A stretch of 64,000 nt of DNA from Mesorhizobium loti (GTDB lineage: Bacteria > Pseudomonadota > Alphaproteobacteria > Rhizobiales > Rhizobiaceae). The position numbers were made by a program, and so were the translations under genes. The notes beneath the pieces are model-generated. The model was given only the letters and a program-made list of their open reading frames with translations. It did no database searches and had not been told where the DNA came from. Every line of letters begins with the position of its first letter. The first letter of the stretch is position 1. The DNA lies in assembly GCF_003148495.1 (NCBI RefSeq), contig NZ_QGGH01000005.1, positions 124,001-188,000 on the forward strand, read 5' to 3'. Shown one piece after another: positions 53,202 to 63,599 of this stretch.

Positions 53202-53638
53202 TCCTTCTCGCCTTCGCGCTCTCCCTTGTCCTGTTGCTGATCACCGCCCTGCATGTCTATTGGGGCCTTGGCGGCATCTGGCCAGGCCAGGATGCGGCCT
53301 CCTGCGCTCGTGCCGTTGTCGGTTTTCGCTGCGTCGAGGAGATGCCGACGCCGTTCGCCAGTTTCGCCGTTGCTGCCTGTCTCGGCCTGGCGACGCTGTG
53401 GCCGCTGGCGCTCATCGGCTTCTTTGCTTCGCCCTTTCCCAAGGAGGGTCTCGCCGCCACTTCGCTGCTCATCGGGCTGGTGTTCCTGGGACGCGGCATG
53501 GCCGGTTTCACGCCATGGTGGCGGCGGCTGACGCCGGAACAGCCTTTCGCGCGGCTCGACCTGCGCTACTATTCGCCGCTGTGCCTGTTCATCGGGCTCG
53601 GCTTTGCCGTCCTCGCCATCACGGAGTTTCCCGCATGA
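53198..53638 (+). CDS. DUF3995 membrane protein
   Basis: 146 residues with four hydrophobic helices and the DUF3995 pattern (LITALHVYWGLGGIWPG at the N-terminus, DLRYYSPLCLFIGLGFAVL near the C-terminus). Function unknown. Overlaps ureF at its start and ureG at its end by 4 bp each, so it is translated in step with two urease maturation factors. It could be a passenger or a membrane partner. Confidence 0.85.
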   Translation: MILLAFALSLVLLLITALHVYWGLGGIWPGQDAASCARAVVGFRCVEEMPTPFASFAVAACLGLATLWPLALIGFFASPFPKEGLAATSLLIGLVFLGRGMAGFTPWWRRLTPEQPFARLDLRYYSPLCLFIGLGFAVLAITEFPA

Positions 53639-54279
53639 CACAGACAAATGGCCCGCTGCGCGTCGGCATCGGTGGTCCGGTCGGTTCGGGCAAAACGACT
53701 CTGACCGAAAAACTGTGCAAGGCGCTGCGCGACGAGTTTTCCATCGCGGTCGTCACCAACGACATCTACACCAAGGAAGACGCCATGATGCTGGCACGGC
53801 TGCAGGCGCTGCCCGAGGATCGCATCATGGGTGTCGAGACCGGCGGCTGCCCGCACACCGCGATCCGCGAGGATGCCTCGATCAATCTGCAGGCGATCGC
53901 CGAGATGAACAGGAAATTCCCGGATCTCGACATCGTCTTCATCGAATCCGGCGGCGACAACCTCGCCGCCACCTTCTCGCCCGATCTCGCCGACCTGACG
54001 CTCTATGTCATCTCGGTTTGCCAGGGCGAGGAGATCCCGCGCAAGGGCGGGCCAGCGATCACCCGCTCCGATTTCCTGGTGATCAACAAGAGCGATCTGG
54101 CTCCTTACGTGAACGTCAACCTCGATGTCATGGAGAGTGACGCCGGCCGCATGCGCGGCAAGCGGCCGTTCGGCTTCACCGATCTGTCGCGCGGCAAAGG
54201 GCTGCAGGAGGTGATCGATTTCATCGTCGAGCATGGCGGCCTGCGAGCCGGCGCTGCTGCTACCAGCACGGCTGCATGA
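53635..54279 (+). CDS. ureG: Urease accessory GTPase UreG
   Basis: 214 residues, a SIMIBI GTPase that powers nickel insertion. P-loop GPVGSGKT at about residues 15-22, VVTNDIYTKEDA, the invariant nickel motif CPH in VETGGCPHTAIREDAS, DIVFIESGGDNLAATFSP and NKSDLAPYV. Last gene of the urease cluster. Confidence 0.97.
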   Translation: MTQTNGPLRVGIGGPVGSGKTTLTEKLCKALRDEFSIAVVTNDIYTKEDAMMLARLQALPEDRIMGVETGGCPHTAIREDASINLQAIAEMNRKFPDLDIVFIESGGDNLAATFSPDLADLTLYVISVCQGEEIPRKGGPAITRSDFLVINKSDLAPYVNVNLDVMESDAGRMRGKRPFGFTDLSRGKGLQEVIDFIVEHGGLRAGAAATSTAA

Positions 54280-54360
54280 GATAGCCATCCCTGCACCAAC
54301 CAAAACCGGTTGCGGGCATGGGCTGGTCACGGCATTCTTGCCAAAACCGGAGGAATTTCG

Positions 54361-55128
54361 ATGAGCATCGCCCGCCTGCAAAAGGAAACGCTGACCAACC
54401 TGCCCTTCTATGAGGAGCGCGTCGATCTTGCCGCTGCCTTCCGCTGGACGGCGCGGCTCAACATGCACGAGGCTGTCGCCAATCATTTCTCGCTGGCCGT
54501 CAATGACGACGGCACGCAGTTCCTGATGAATCCCAACCAGGTGCATTTCTCGCGCATCAAGGCGAGCGACCTTTTAATGATCGATGCCAACGACCCGGAT
54601 ACGCTCTCAGGCCCGGACGCGCCCGATCCGACGGCGTGGGGACTGCACGGCGCCATCCATCGCAATGTCCGCCACGCGCGCTGCGTCATGCATGTCCATT
54701 CGATCCACGCCACGGTGCTGGCATCGCTCGCCGACTCTCGCCTGCCGCCGATCGACCAGAATTCGGCGATGTTCTTCAACCGCCATGTCGTCGATGCGCA
54801 TTATGGCGGACTGGCCTTCGAGGAGGAGGGCGAGCGCTGCTCGCAGCTTCTCGTCGATCCCAAGGTCAAGGTGATGGTGATGGGCAATCACGGCGTGCTG
54901 GTCATCGGCGATACGGTCGCCGATGCCTTCAACCGCATGTTCTATTTCGAGCGCGCCGCCGAGACCTACATCAAGGCGCTATGGACCGGGCGCCCGCTGC
55001 GCACGCTGTCCGATGCTATCGCCGAAAAGGCGGCAAGCGAGATGGACGACTATCCCGGCCAGGCCGAACGCCATCTCAGCGAGTTGAAGGCGATCCTCGA
55101 CGAGCAGGAACCGGTCTACCGGAATTGA
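54361..55128 (+). CDS. Class II aldolase/adducin family protein
   Basis: 255 residues. The metal-binding histidines lie in CVMHVHSIHATVLASLADSRLP and GNHGVLVIGDTVADAFNRMFYFERAAET. ANHFSLAVNDDGTQFLMNPNQVHFSRI is the N-terminal signature. Homologues cleave aldol-phosphates or act as decarboxylases; substrate unknown. ATG 54361 follows GGAGGAATTTCG. It lies 81 bp after ureG but is not a urease gene; it converges on the HAD gene. Confidence 0.88.
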   Translation: MSIARLQKETLTNLPFYEERVDLAAAFRWTARLNMHEAVANHFSLAVNDDGTQFLMNPNQVHFSRIKASDLLMIDANDPDTLSGPDAPDPTAWGLHGAIHRNVRHARCVMHVHSIHATVLASLADSRLPPIDQNSAMFFNRHVVDAHYGGLAFEEEGERCSQLLVDPKVKVMVMGNHGVLVIGDTVADAFNRMFYFERAAETYIKALWTGRPLRTLSDAIAEKAASEMDDYPGQAERHLSELKAILDEQEPVYRN

Positions 55129-55132
55129 TGGC

Positions 55133-55765
55133 CTACAGGCCTAGTTCTGCCCGGAGCTGATCGGCGCTGTTGATGACGACGGCGCCGGGCGGGCCTTCCA
55201 TCGGCGCTTCCGGCCAGAAAATCGTCTTCATTCCCGCCGCCAGCCCCGCCATGGCGCCCGGCCAGCTGTCGTCGATGGCCACGGCCTGCGCGGGATCGAC
55301 ATCGGCTAGATAGGCGGCGCGCAGGAACGGCTCGGCATGCGGCTTGCCTTCGCGCACGTCGTTACGGCTGATCGTCTTCATGCCGGGGTAGGTCAGGCCG
55401 ACCATGCTCAGATTGGCGTCGACGATCATCCGGTCCGAATTCGAGACCACGGCCTGCGCCACGCCCCTTTCGCGCAGCTCATTGAAGATCTCGATCGCAC
55501 CGGGACGCGGCTGCAAGCGCTCGACCAGCGGCAGATAGTGCTCGTATTTGCGCACGATCCAGTCGTCGAAGGGCAGATCCAGGCCGAACTCGTCGCGCAT
55601 CATCTCGTAGACCGGCCAGGCGGCAACGCCCAGCACGCGCTCATGCAGATCATCAGGCGGCACGAGGCCGACATTGCGCATCGCGGCCACCAAGGCCGCC
55701 TCGTGCAGCGGTTCGCTGTCGACCAGCGTGCCATCCATATCCCAGAAAACCGCTTTCGGTGTCAT
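55133..55765 (-). CDS. HAD-superfamily phosphatase/phosphoglucomutase-like
   Basis: 210 residues, HAD subfamily I. Motif I DMDGTLVDSE with nucleophile Asp9 or so, motif II VVSNSDR, Lys in REGKPHAEPF and motif IV AIDDSWPGAMAGLAAGM. The cap domain follows motif I. Typical of small-sugar phosphate phosphatases. ATG 55765 has GAGCG-type weak ribosome site; an upstream extension of the frame looks non-coding. Confidence 0.88.
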   Translation of the reverse strand: MTPKAVFWDMDGTLVDSEPLHEAALVAAMRNVGLVPPDDLHERVLGVAAWPVYEMMRDEFGLDLPFDDWIVRKYEHYLPLVERLQPRPGAIEIFNELRERGVAQAVVSNSDRMIVDANLSMVGLTYPGMKTISRNDVREGKPHAEPFLRAAYLADVDPAQAVAIDDSWPGAMAGLAAGMKTIFWPEAPMEGPPGAVVINSADQLRAELGL

Positions 55766-56022
55766 GCAGCGCTCCTTTTTGCGATCCCTTAAAGGGTTTG
55801 AGCCGGGAGATAAACCTTCGGGATCGAAGAACCTGCCGCCTACCGGGACCGCAACCGCGCTTCTTTGCCTGACACCGACATCGTGGAAGAAGGAAATTTG
55901 GCCCCGCCTGCGCCGGCGGGCGGCAAGCAATTGCCCTGGAGATTGACAATTGCGCAGCGGGCCGTTCCCTGCGAAAGTGGGCGTGGGCCGCTCTCATGAC
56001 CGGCGGTTTCGGGAGGCAGGAC

Positions 56023-56982
56023 GTGAATACCCGGCAGGATGGTGGCAGCAACAGGCTGGACGACGCGGCGCGCGCCGGCTGGCTTTATTATGTTGCCGGC
56101 AACACACAGGACCAGATTGCCGCCACGCTCGGCATCTCGCGGCAGACGGCGCAGCGGCTGGTATCACTGGCGGTGTCGGAGGGCCTGATCAAGGTTCGCG
56201 TCGATCATCCGATCGCCAACTGCCTTGATCTGGCGGCACGGCTGAGATCGCGCTTCGCGCTCGATCTGGTCGAAGTGGTGCCGAGCGATCCGAATTCATC
56301 CTCTACGACGATCGGCATCGCCGAGGCGGCTGCCGCCGAGATCGAGCGGCGGCTGCGGTCACCGACCCCGATCGTCATGGCGATCGGCACCGGGCGCACG
56401 CTGAAGGCGGCGATCGAGCAGCTGCCGCCGATGGAATGTCCGCAGCACAAGGTGGTGTCGTTGACCGGCAACATCTCGCCGGACGGCTCGGCCGCCTTCT
56501 ACAACGTCATCTTCACCATGGCCGACAGGGTCAAGGCGCGCTCCTTTCCGATGCCGCTGCCGGTCATCGCCTCATCGCCGGAGGAGCGCGAGATGCTGCT
56601 CAACCAGCCGATGATCCAGCCGACGCTGGCGCTGGCGGCCGAGGCCGACGTCACCTTCATCGGCATTGGCGATCTCGGCCCCAAGGCGCCGCTCTATGAG
56701 GACGGCTTCATTTCGGAGAGCGAATTGAAGGCGCTGCAGAAGGCCGGCGGCATTGCCGAGATCGTCGGCTGGGTGTTCGACCGCGAAGGCCGCATGATCG
56801 AGGGCATTACCAACGACCGGGTGTCGTCGGCTTCGCTGCCGTCGCGCGAAAAATCGCTGGTCATCGCATTGGCGATGGGCGAACGAAAGCTGCCGGGCAT
56901 ACTGGCGGCCGCCAACCGGCGGCTGATCAATGGCCTCATCACCGATGAGCGGACCGCCGCTGCCCTGCTGGCCAGCGTCTGA
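56023..56982 (+). CDS. SorC/DeoR-type sugar-binding transcriptional regulator
   Basis: 319 residues. The N-terminal helix-turn-helix is AGWLYYVAGNTQDQIAATLGISRQTAQRLVSLAVSEGLIKVRV. The C-terminal sugar-phosphate-binding domain includes AIGTGRTLKAAIEQLPP and GIGDLGPKAPLYEDGFIS. A GTG start at 56023 with GGGAGG upstream is preferred over ATG 55996. SorC regulators of this type control the sorbitol/mannitol operon in related bacteria, and the smo operon begins 1.5 kb downstream, making this its likely regulator. Confidence 0.88.
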   Translation: MNTRQDGGSNRLDDAARAGWLYYVAGNTQDQIAATLGISRQTAQRLVSLAVSEGLIKVRVDHPIANCLDLAARLRSRFALDLVEVVPSDPNSSSTTIGIAEAAAAEIERRLRSPTPIVMAIGTGRTLKAAIEQLPPMECPQHKVVSLTGNISPDGSAAFYNVIFTMADRVKARSFPMPLPVIASSPEEREMLLNQPMIQPTLALAAEADVTFIGIGDLGPKAPLYEDGFISESELKALQKAGGIAEIVGWVFDREGRMIEGITNDRVSSASLPSREKSLVIALAMGERKLPGILAAANRRLINGLITDERTAAALLASV

Positions 56983-57046
56983 CGGGGTCGCCTTTGTTTG
57001 TGGGGCATGGCAGCTTAGCAACAGATTTGCGATAAAGTCAGCCGAG

Positions 57047-57232
57047 CTATCTGTGCCGGCCGAAAGGGTCGTTGCCATCGAGGAAGCCGAGGTCGCGCTG
57101 CAGATGCGGCGACAGATCCCTGACGTCCAGATGTGCCCTCCTTTTTATCGCGAACCAGCCAAATCCGTCCGTGAGCCACGAAATCCAACGATGATCCGGG
57201 GTGGGAGTGCATTTTTGCTGCGCCATGGTCAT
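57047..57232 (-). CDS. Small DUF1127-like protein
   Basis: 61 residues. The C-terminal LDVRDLSPHLQRDLGFLDGNDP fits the Leu-Ser-x-x-x-Leu-x-Asp-x-Gly pattern of DUF1127 (YjiS-like) proteins. ATG 57232 is chosen since GGAGG lies nine bases upstream. Divergent from a GcvA-type LysR gene, a pairing seen in rhizobia. Arg-rich DUF1127 proteins have been linked to phosphate and RNA regulation in alphaproteobacteria; no such role can be shown here. Confidence 0.65.
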   Translation of the reverse strand: MTMAQQKCTPTPDHRWISWLTDGFGWFAIKRRAHLDVRDLSPHLQRDLGFLDGNDPFGRHR

Positions 57233-57342
57233 GATCGTCAACCTCCGCTATCCTGAACCCGAATGATGGGTTGATGCTGTATGTCGGTCTTGCCGGCCGC
57301 CTTAGCCAATCGAACATTGATCATGGCCCATAAGGAGGCCTT

Positions 57343-58248
57343 ATGCCTGACCTCAGCTCGCGACAGGTTTCGCAACTCCCCCCGTTGCAGGCGATCAGGG
57401 TGTTCGACGCGGTGGCGCGGCATCTTTCCTTCACCAAGGCCGCCGGCGAACTCGGCATGACGCAGGCAGCGGTCAGCTATCAGATCAAGGTGCTGGAAGA
57501 GCGCGTCGGCTCACCGCTGTTCCTGCGCCGGCCGCGCCAGATCGCGTTGACCGAGGCCGGACAACGTCTGGCGCCCGCTGTCGGCGAAGCCTTTGCCATT
57601 CTTGGCCAGGCCTATGCCGCGGCGCGCGCCGGCGCCGACGGGTTGCTGTGCGTCACCACCGTGCTGACCTTTGCCTCGAACTGGCTGGCGCACCGGCTGG
57701 GATCGTTCCAGATCGCTCATCCCGCACTTGCCGTGCGGCTCGAGACGTCGAGCCGCCTGACAGACTTTGCCCGCGAGGATACCGATATCGCCATCCGCTC
57801 GGGCGGCGGCAAATGGCCTGGCCTGGAGGCACACAAGCTGCTCGATGCCGATTTCACGCCGATGCTGAGCCCGAAGCTCGCGGCAAGCATCGGTGGCGTC
57901 AACGAACCGGCCGATCTCCTGCGGCTGCCGATCCTCGATCCCGGCGACATCTGGTGGACGGAGTGGTTTTCGGCGGCCGGCGTGCACTCGCACGATCTTG
58001 CCAGACGACCCGGCAGCAGCATGGGCGCGCAGGCTTATGAGGCCAATGCGGCAATCGCTGGCCATGGCGTGGCGATCCTGACCAGGGCGCTGTTCAAGGC
58101 GGAACTCGCCGACGGCCGCCTGATCCAGCCTTTCGACCTGGTCGGCGACGACGGCCACGCCTACTGGCTGGTCTATCCCCAGGCGCGCCGCACCGTGCCG
58201 AAGATCCGTGCCTTCCGCGACTGGCTGCTGGCCGAGATCGCCTGCTGA
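57343..58248 (+). CDS. LysR-family regulator, GcvA type
   Basis: 301 residues. The N-terminal winged helix reads LQAIRVFDAVARHLSFTKAAGELGMTQAAVSYQIKVLEERVGSPLFLRRPRQIALTEAG, the GcvA-like variant. The C-terminal effector domain contains DTDIAIRSGGGKWPGLEAHKLLDADFTPMLSPKL. Target unknown; the divergent DUF1127 gene is the natural candidate. GGAGG precedes the ATG at 57343. Confidence 0.92.
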   Translation: MPDLSSRQVSQLPPLQAIRVFDAVARHLSFTKAAGELGMTQAAVSYQIKVLEERVGSPLFLRRPRQIALTEAGQRLAPAVGEAFAILGQAYAAARAGADGLLCVTTVLTFASNWLAHRLGSFQIAHPALAVRLETSSRLTDFAREDTDIAIRSGGGKWPGLEAHKLLDADFTPMLSPKLAASIGGVNEPADLLRLPILDPGDIWWTEWFSAAGVHSHDLARRPGSSMGAQAYEANAAIAGHGVAILTRALFKAELADGRLIQPFDLVGDDGHAYWLVYPQARRTVPKIRAFRDWLLAEIAC

Positions 58249-58475
58249 CGGCAAGCCGTCCGGTACCGCACCAAGTCCCGCAAACCCTTCCGCTATCGTC
58301 ACCTGATGTCCCGGCGACGGGCGAGGCTCACGCTGGCAATTTCCACACGTTCCCGGTCCGAGGCGTCACCGAGTGCTGCGCTGCAGCATCGAATCCGACT
58401 TGACATAATTCATGCCAAGTGAGTAATTGCCCAAAGCCAAGGCAAATGCTCATCTTGGTTCAAGGGAGGAATTTG

Positions 58476-59786
58476 ATGAAACTTCGCACGCTCACCCTGG
58501 GTCTGTTGTCGGCCAGCGCTCTTGCGTTTGCCGCACACGCCGAATCCATCACCATCGCCACCGTCAACAATGGCGATATGGTCCGCATGCAAAAGCTGAC
58601 GGAAGACTTCACCAAGGCGAACCCCGACATCCAGCTCAACTGGGTTACGCTTGAAGAGAACGTGCTGCGCGAGCGCGTCACCACCGATATCGCCACCAAG
58701 GGTGGCCAGTATGACGTGATGACCATCGGCACGTATGAAGTTCCGATCTGGGCCAAGCAGAGCTGGCTCCTGCCGCTCGACAAGCTCGGCGACGACTATG
58801 ACGCCAAAGACATCATCCCGGCCATCGCCGGCGGCCTTTCGGTCGACGGCAAGCTTTATGCCGCGCCGTTCTACGGCGAAAGCTCGTTCGTCATGTACCG
58901 CAAGGACCTGATGGACAAGGCCGGGCTGAAGATGCCCGATGCGCCGACCTGGGACTTCATCAAGCAGGCCGCCGACAAGATGACCGATCGCGCCAATGGC
59001 GTGAACGGTGTGTGCCTGCGCGGCAAGGCCGGCTGGGGCGAGAACATGGCCTTCCTGACCGCCATGTCGAACTCCTTCGGCGCCCGCTGGTTCGACGAGA
59101 ACTGGAAGCCGCAGTTCGACCAGCCGGAATGGAAGAACACGCTGCAGTTCTATGTCGACCTGATGAAGGCCGACGGCCCCGAGGGCGCGTCCTCCAACGG
59201 CTTCAACGAAAACCTGGCGCTGTTCCAGCAGGGCAAATGCGGCATGTGGATCGACGCCACCGTCGCTGCGTCCTTCGTTTCGGACCCGAAGAACTCGACC
59301 GTCGCCGACAAGGTCGGCTATGCCTTGGCGCCGGACAATGGCCTGGGCAAGCGCGGCAACTGGCTGTGGGCTTGGTCGCTGGCGATCCCCGCCGGCACGC
59401 AGAAGGCTGATGCCGCCGAGAAGTTCGTCTCCTGGGCGACCAGCAAGCACTATGCGGAACTGGTCGCGTCGAAGGAAGGCTGGGCCAACGCTCCTCCCGG
59501 AACGCGCACCTCGCTCTACGCCAATGCCGAGTACCAGAAGGCGGCTCCGTTCGCCAAGATGACGCTGGACTCCATCAATGCCGCCGATCCGACGCATCCG
59601 ACCGTCAAGCCGGTGCCCTATGTCGGCGTCCAGTTCGTCGCCATCCCTGAGTTCCAGGGCCTTGGCACCACCGTCGGCCAGCTCTTCTCGGCAGCTCTTG
59701 CCGGCCAGTCGAGCGTCGACGATGCCCTGAAACAGGCCCAGGACGCTGCCACTGCGGCAATGACCGAAGGCGGATACATCAAGTAA
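58476..59786 (+). CDS. smoE: Sorbitol/mannitol ABC transporter substrate-binding protein
   Basis: 436 residues, family 1 extracellular binding protein. Signal peptide MKLRTLTLGLLSASALAFAAHA, then ESITIATVNNGDMVRMQKLTEDFTKANPDIQLNWVTLEENVLRERVTTDIATKGGQYDVMTIGTYE, the SmoE pattern. GGGAGGA precedes ATG 58476. It begins the operon smoE-smoF-smoG-smoK-smoS-mtlK. A strong inverted repeat after it probably lowers expression of the downstream genes relative to this one. Confidence 0.92.
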   Translation: MKLRTLTLGLLSASALAFAAHAESITIATVNNGDMVRMQKLTEDFTKANPDIQLNWVTLEENVLRERVTTDIATKGGQYDVMTIGTYEVPIWAKQSWLLPLDKLGDDYDAKDIIPAIAGGLSVDGKLYAAPFYGESSFVMYRKDLMDKAGLKMPDAPTWDFIKQAADKMTDRANGVNGVCLRGKAGWGENMAFLTAMSNSFGARWFDENWKPQFDQPEWKNTLQFYVDLMKADGPEGASSNGFNENLALFQQGKCGMWIDATVAASFVSDPKNSTVADKVGYALAPDNGLGKRGNWLWAWSLAIPAGTQKADAAEKFVSWATSKHYAELVASKEGWANAPPGTRTSLYANAEYQKAAPFAKMTLDSINAADPTHPTVKPVPYVGVQFVAIPEFQGLGTTVGQLFSAALAGQSSVDDALKQAQDAATAAMTEGGYIK

Positions 59787-59830
59787 GGCTCCTCCCGGTG
59801 CCGAATGCCGGTCGCCTCCTTGACCGGCAA

Positions 59831-59861
59831 CGGCCGCCCGAGTTCCCAGTTCGGGCGGCCG
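59831..59861 (+). terminator. Inverted repeat between smoE and smoF (attenuating or stabilising hairpin)
   Basis: CGGCCGCCCGA (59831-59841) and TCGGGCGGCCG (59851-59861) form a perfect 11-bp stem with a 9-nt loop, followed by CCTTTAACGCCTTTTG. The weak T-run suggests partial termination and protection of the smoE message. Confidence 0.6.
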
Positions 59862-59910
59862 CCTTTAACGCCTTTTGAAAATTCAGTCTGACCAGTGAAG
59901 GGTGACCGTC

Positions 59911-60783
59911 ATGGCTACTCAGCAGACCCGTTCGCTTGCCCGTTTCATGATGGCGCCATCCGTGGTGCTGCTGTTCGTCTGGATGATTGTGCCGCTGGTC
60001 ATCACCATCTGGTTCTCCTTCCAGCAGTACAATCCGCTCAATCCGATCCGCGACGGCTTCGTCGGCTTCTCGAATTACGCGCTGTTTTATTCCAACCCGG
60101 CCTTCCTGCAATCGATCCTCAACACGCTAACCCTGGTGATCAGCGTGCTTTTGATCACGGTGATCGGCGGCATCCTTCTGGCGCTTCTGATCGACCAGCC
60201 GATGTGGGGCCAGGGCATAGTCCGCATTCTCGTCATTTCGCCGTTCTTCGTCATGCCGCCGGTGGCTGCATTGGTCTGGAAGAACATGATCATGCACCCG
60301 CAATATGGAGTGTTCGCCGATATAGCGCGCTTCTTCGGGGCTCAGCCGATCGACTGGTTCGGGCAGCATCCGATGCTGGCGATCATCATCATCGTCGCCT
60401 GGCAATGGCTGCCTTTCGCGACGCTCATCCTCTTGACCGCGTTGCAGTCGCTCGACGGTGAGCAGAAGGAGGCCGCCGAGATGGACGGCGCCGGCTTCAT
60501 CAGCCGCTTCATCTATCTGACGCTGCCGCACATGTCGCGCGCCATCACGGTCGTCATCCTGATCCAGACGATCTTCCTTTTGTCGGTCTATGCCGAGATC
60601 CTCGTCACCACCAATGGCGGCCCGGGATACGCTTCCACCAACCTGCCCTTCCTCGTCTACCAGAAGGCGTTGCTGGAGTTCAAAATCGGCCAGGCATCCG
60701 CCGGCGGTGTGATCGCCGTCATTCTCGCCAACATCGTTGCCTTCTTCGCCATGCGCGCCGTCGGCAAGAACCTAGACAAGTAA
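59911..60783 (+). CDS. smoF: Sorbitol/mannitol ABC permease, first subunit
   Basis: 290 residues, MalF-like inner-membrane permease with six helices. The EAA loop is EAAEMDGAGFISRFIYLTLP. ATG 59911 follows AAGGG; an in-frame GTG lies at 59902. Works with the subunit encoded 11 bp downstream. Confidence 0.92.
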   Translation: MATQQTRSLARFMMAPSVVLLFVWMIVPLVITIWFSFQQYNPLNPIRDGFVGFSNYALFYSNPAFLQSILNTLTLVISVLLITVIGGILLALLIDQPMWGQGIVRILVISPFFVMPPVAALVWKNMIMHPQYGVFADIARFFGAQPIDWFGQHPMLAIIIIVAWQWLPFATLILLTALQSLDGEQKEAAEMDGAGFISRFIYLTLPHMSRAITVVILIQTIFLLSVYAEILVTTNGGPGYASTNLPFLVYQKALLEFKIGQASAGGVIAVILANIVAFFAMRAVGKNLDK

Positions 60784-60794
60784 GGGAGGATACG

Positions 60795-61619
60795 ATGGCA
60801 CGCTCAGTCACCACCCAACACAAGACGATCGCGACAGTTGCCGCCTGGATCGTCGCCCTGCTCATCTTCTTCCCGATCCTCTATACGATCATCACCTCGT
60901 TCAAGTCGGAGCAGGAAGCCATCCAGGGTTTCAGCATCATCCCATCGGGGACATTCGAGAGCTATTCCGAGGTTCAGGCGCAGAGCGGCTACTTCAAGTT
61001 CTTCTTCAACTCGGTGCTGCTCTCGGTCGGCTCGACCATCCTGGCCCTGCTGGTCGCCATACCGGCGGCATGGTCGATGGCCTTCTCGCCGACCAAGCGA
61101 ACCAAGGACATATTGATGTGGATGCTGTCCACCAAGATGATGCCCGCGGTTGCCGTGCTGTTCCCGATCTACCTGATCTTCCGCGACACAGGACTGCTCG
61201 ACAGCCGCATCGGCCTGATGATCATGCTGATGCTGATCAACCTGCCGATCGTGGTGTGGATGCTCTACACCTACTTCCGCGAAATACCGGGCGAGATCCT
61301 GGAAGCGGCCCGCATGGACGGCGCTTCGCTGTGGAACGAGATCGTCTATGTGCTGACGCCGATGGCGGTGCCGGGCATCGCCTCGACAATGCTGCTCAAC
61401 ATCATCCTGGCCTGGAACGAGGCGTTCTGGACAATCCGGCTGACGACCACGGAAGCCGCACCCTTGACCGCCTTCATCAGCTCGTTCTCAAGCCCGCAAG
61501 GCCTGTTCTGGGCCAAGCTTTCGGCCGCCTCGACACTGGCCATCGCGCCGATCCTGATCATGGGCTGGTTCAGCCAGAAGCAGCTGGTGCGCGGCCTGAC
61601 ATTCGGTGCGGTGAAGTAA
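60795..61619 (+). CDS. smoG: Sorbitol/mannitol ABC permease, second subunit
   Basis: 274 residues, MalG-like permease: helices at both ends, GEILEAARMDGASLWNEIVYVLTPMAVPG as EAA loop, and MMPAVAVLFPIYLIFRDTGLLDS, typical of polyol importers. AGGGAGG precedes the ATG. Confidence 0.92.
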   Translation: MARSVTTQHKTIATVAAWIVALLIFFPILYTIITSFKSEQEAIQGFSIIPSGTFESYSEVQAQSGYFKFFFNSVLLSVGSTILALLVAIPAAWSMAFSPTKRTKDILMWMLSTKMMPAVAVLFPIYLIFRDTGLLDSRIGLMIMLMLINLPIVVWMLYTYFREIPGEILEAARMDGASLWNEIVYVLTPMAVPGIASTMLLNIILAWNEAFWTIRLTTTEAAPLTAFISSFSSPQGLFWAKLSAASTLAIAPILIMGWFSQKQLVRGLTFGAVK

Positions 61620-61669
61620 CGGAATTTGCCTGAAGCAATCGGCGAAAATAACCCCTCGGGGAGGAAACC

Positions 61670-62668
<999 letters not shown>

Positions 62669-62670
62669 GC

Positions 62671-63441
62671 ATGCGACTGGCTGGCAAATCCGCGCTGATC
62701 ACAGGTTCGGCCCGAGGCATCGGCAGAGCTTTCGCCGAAGCCTATGCCGGCGAAGGCGCCACCGTCGCCATCGCCGACATCAATCTCGAGGCTGCGCAGA
62801 AGACGGCCGCCGAGATTGGCGGTAAGGCCTATGCGGTCAAGCTCGACGTCACCGACCTCGCCTCCATCGAGGCGGCGGTGAAAGCGGTGGAGACGAAGAC
62901 CGGTGGCCTCGATATCCTGATCAACAACGCCGCTCTGTTCGATCTGGCACCGATCGTCGAGATCACCAAGGCAAGCTACGACAAATTGTTTTCCGTCAAT
63001 GTCGCCGGCACGCTGTTCATGCTGCAGGCGGCTGCTCGCGCGATGATCGCCGCTGGCCGGGGCGGCAGGATCATCAACATGGCGAGCCAGGCCGGGCGAC
63101 GCGGCGAGGCGCTGGTCGGCGTCTATTGCGCCACCAAGGCCGCTGTCATCTCGCTGACCCAGTCGGCGGGGCTCGACCTCATCAAGCACCGTATCAACGT
63201 CAACGCGATTGCCCCTGGTGTCGTCGACGGCGAGCACTGGGATCACGTCGATTCGCTGTTCGCCAAATATGAAAACCGGCCAAGGGGCGAGAAGAAGAAG
63301 CTGGTTGGCGAGGCGGTGCCGTACGGCCGCATGGGCACGGCGCAGGACCTTACCGGCATGGCGGTTTTTCTCGCCAGCAGCGACGCCGAATACATCGTCG
63401 CCCAGACCTACAATGTCGACGGCGGCCAGTGGATGAGTTGA
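62671..63441 (+). CDS. smoS: Sorbitol (polyol) dehydrogenase, SDR family
   Basis: 256 residues, NAD-dependent SDR oxidising sorbitol to fructose (and galactitol-type polyols). TGSARGIG, NNAALFDLAPI, NMASQAGRRGEALVGVYCATKAAV with an intact Ser/Tyr/Lys site, and NAIAPGVVDGEHWDHVD, characteristic of the SmoS group. Starts three bases after the smoK stop. Confidence 0.93.
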   Translation: MRLAGKSALITGSARGIGRAFAEAYAGEGATVAIADINLEAAQKTAAEIGGKAYAVKLDVTDLASIEAAVKAVETKTGGLDILINNAALFDLAPIVEITKASYDKLFSVNVAGTLFMLQAAARAMIAAGRGGRIINMASQAGRRGEALVGVYCATKAAVISLTQSAGLDLIKHRINVNAIAPGVVDGEHWDHVDSLFAKYENRPRGEKKKLVGEAVPYGRMGTAQDLTGMAVFLASSDAEYIVAQTYNVDGGQWMS

Positions 63442-63450
63442 GGCGGGGAC

Positions 63451-63490
63451 CGGCCTCTGCTCTCCGTCCCTCCGCGGGGAGCAGAGGCCG
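63451..63490. repeat. 12-bp inverted repeat between smoS and mtlK
   Basis: CGGCCTCTGCTC (63451-63462) pairs with GAGCAGAGGCCG (63479-63490) around a 16-nt GC-rich loop. No T-run. It begins 10 bp after the smoS stop and is followed by a CTCTCC/GGAGAG repeat around 63535-63560, reminiscent of rhizobial intergenic palindromes. Confidence 0.6.
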
Positions 63491-63599
63491 ACATCAGAGG
63501 CCGCATCGACCTCGCAAGATGTGCTGCCCCCTATCCTCTCCGCGTGAAGACCGGGAGAGGGAGTAACGAAGGCCGAAACTCGGCCAAAGGGTAAAACAG

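Noticed and set aside
58261..58275. CCGGTACCGCACC as a further LacI-type operator
   Set aside because: Only the central GGTACC-like part matches; the flanks break the palindrome and it lies before the polyol operon, which has another regulator.
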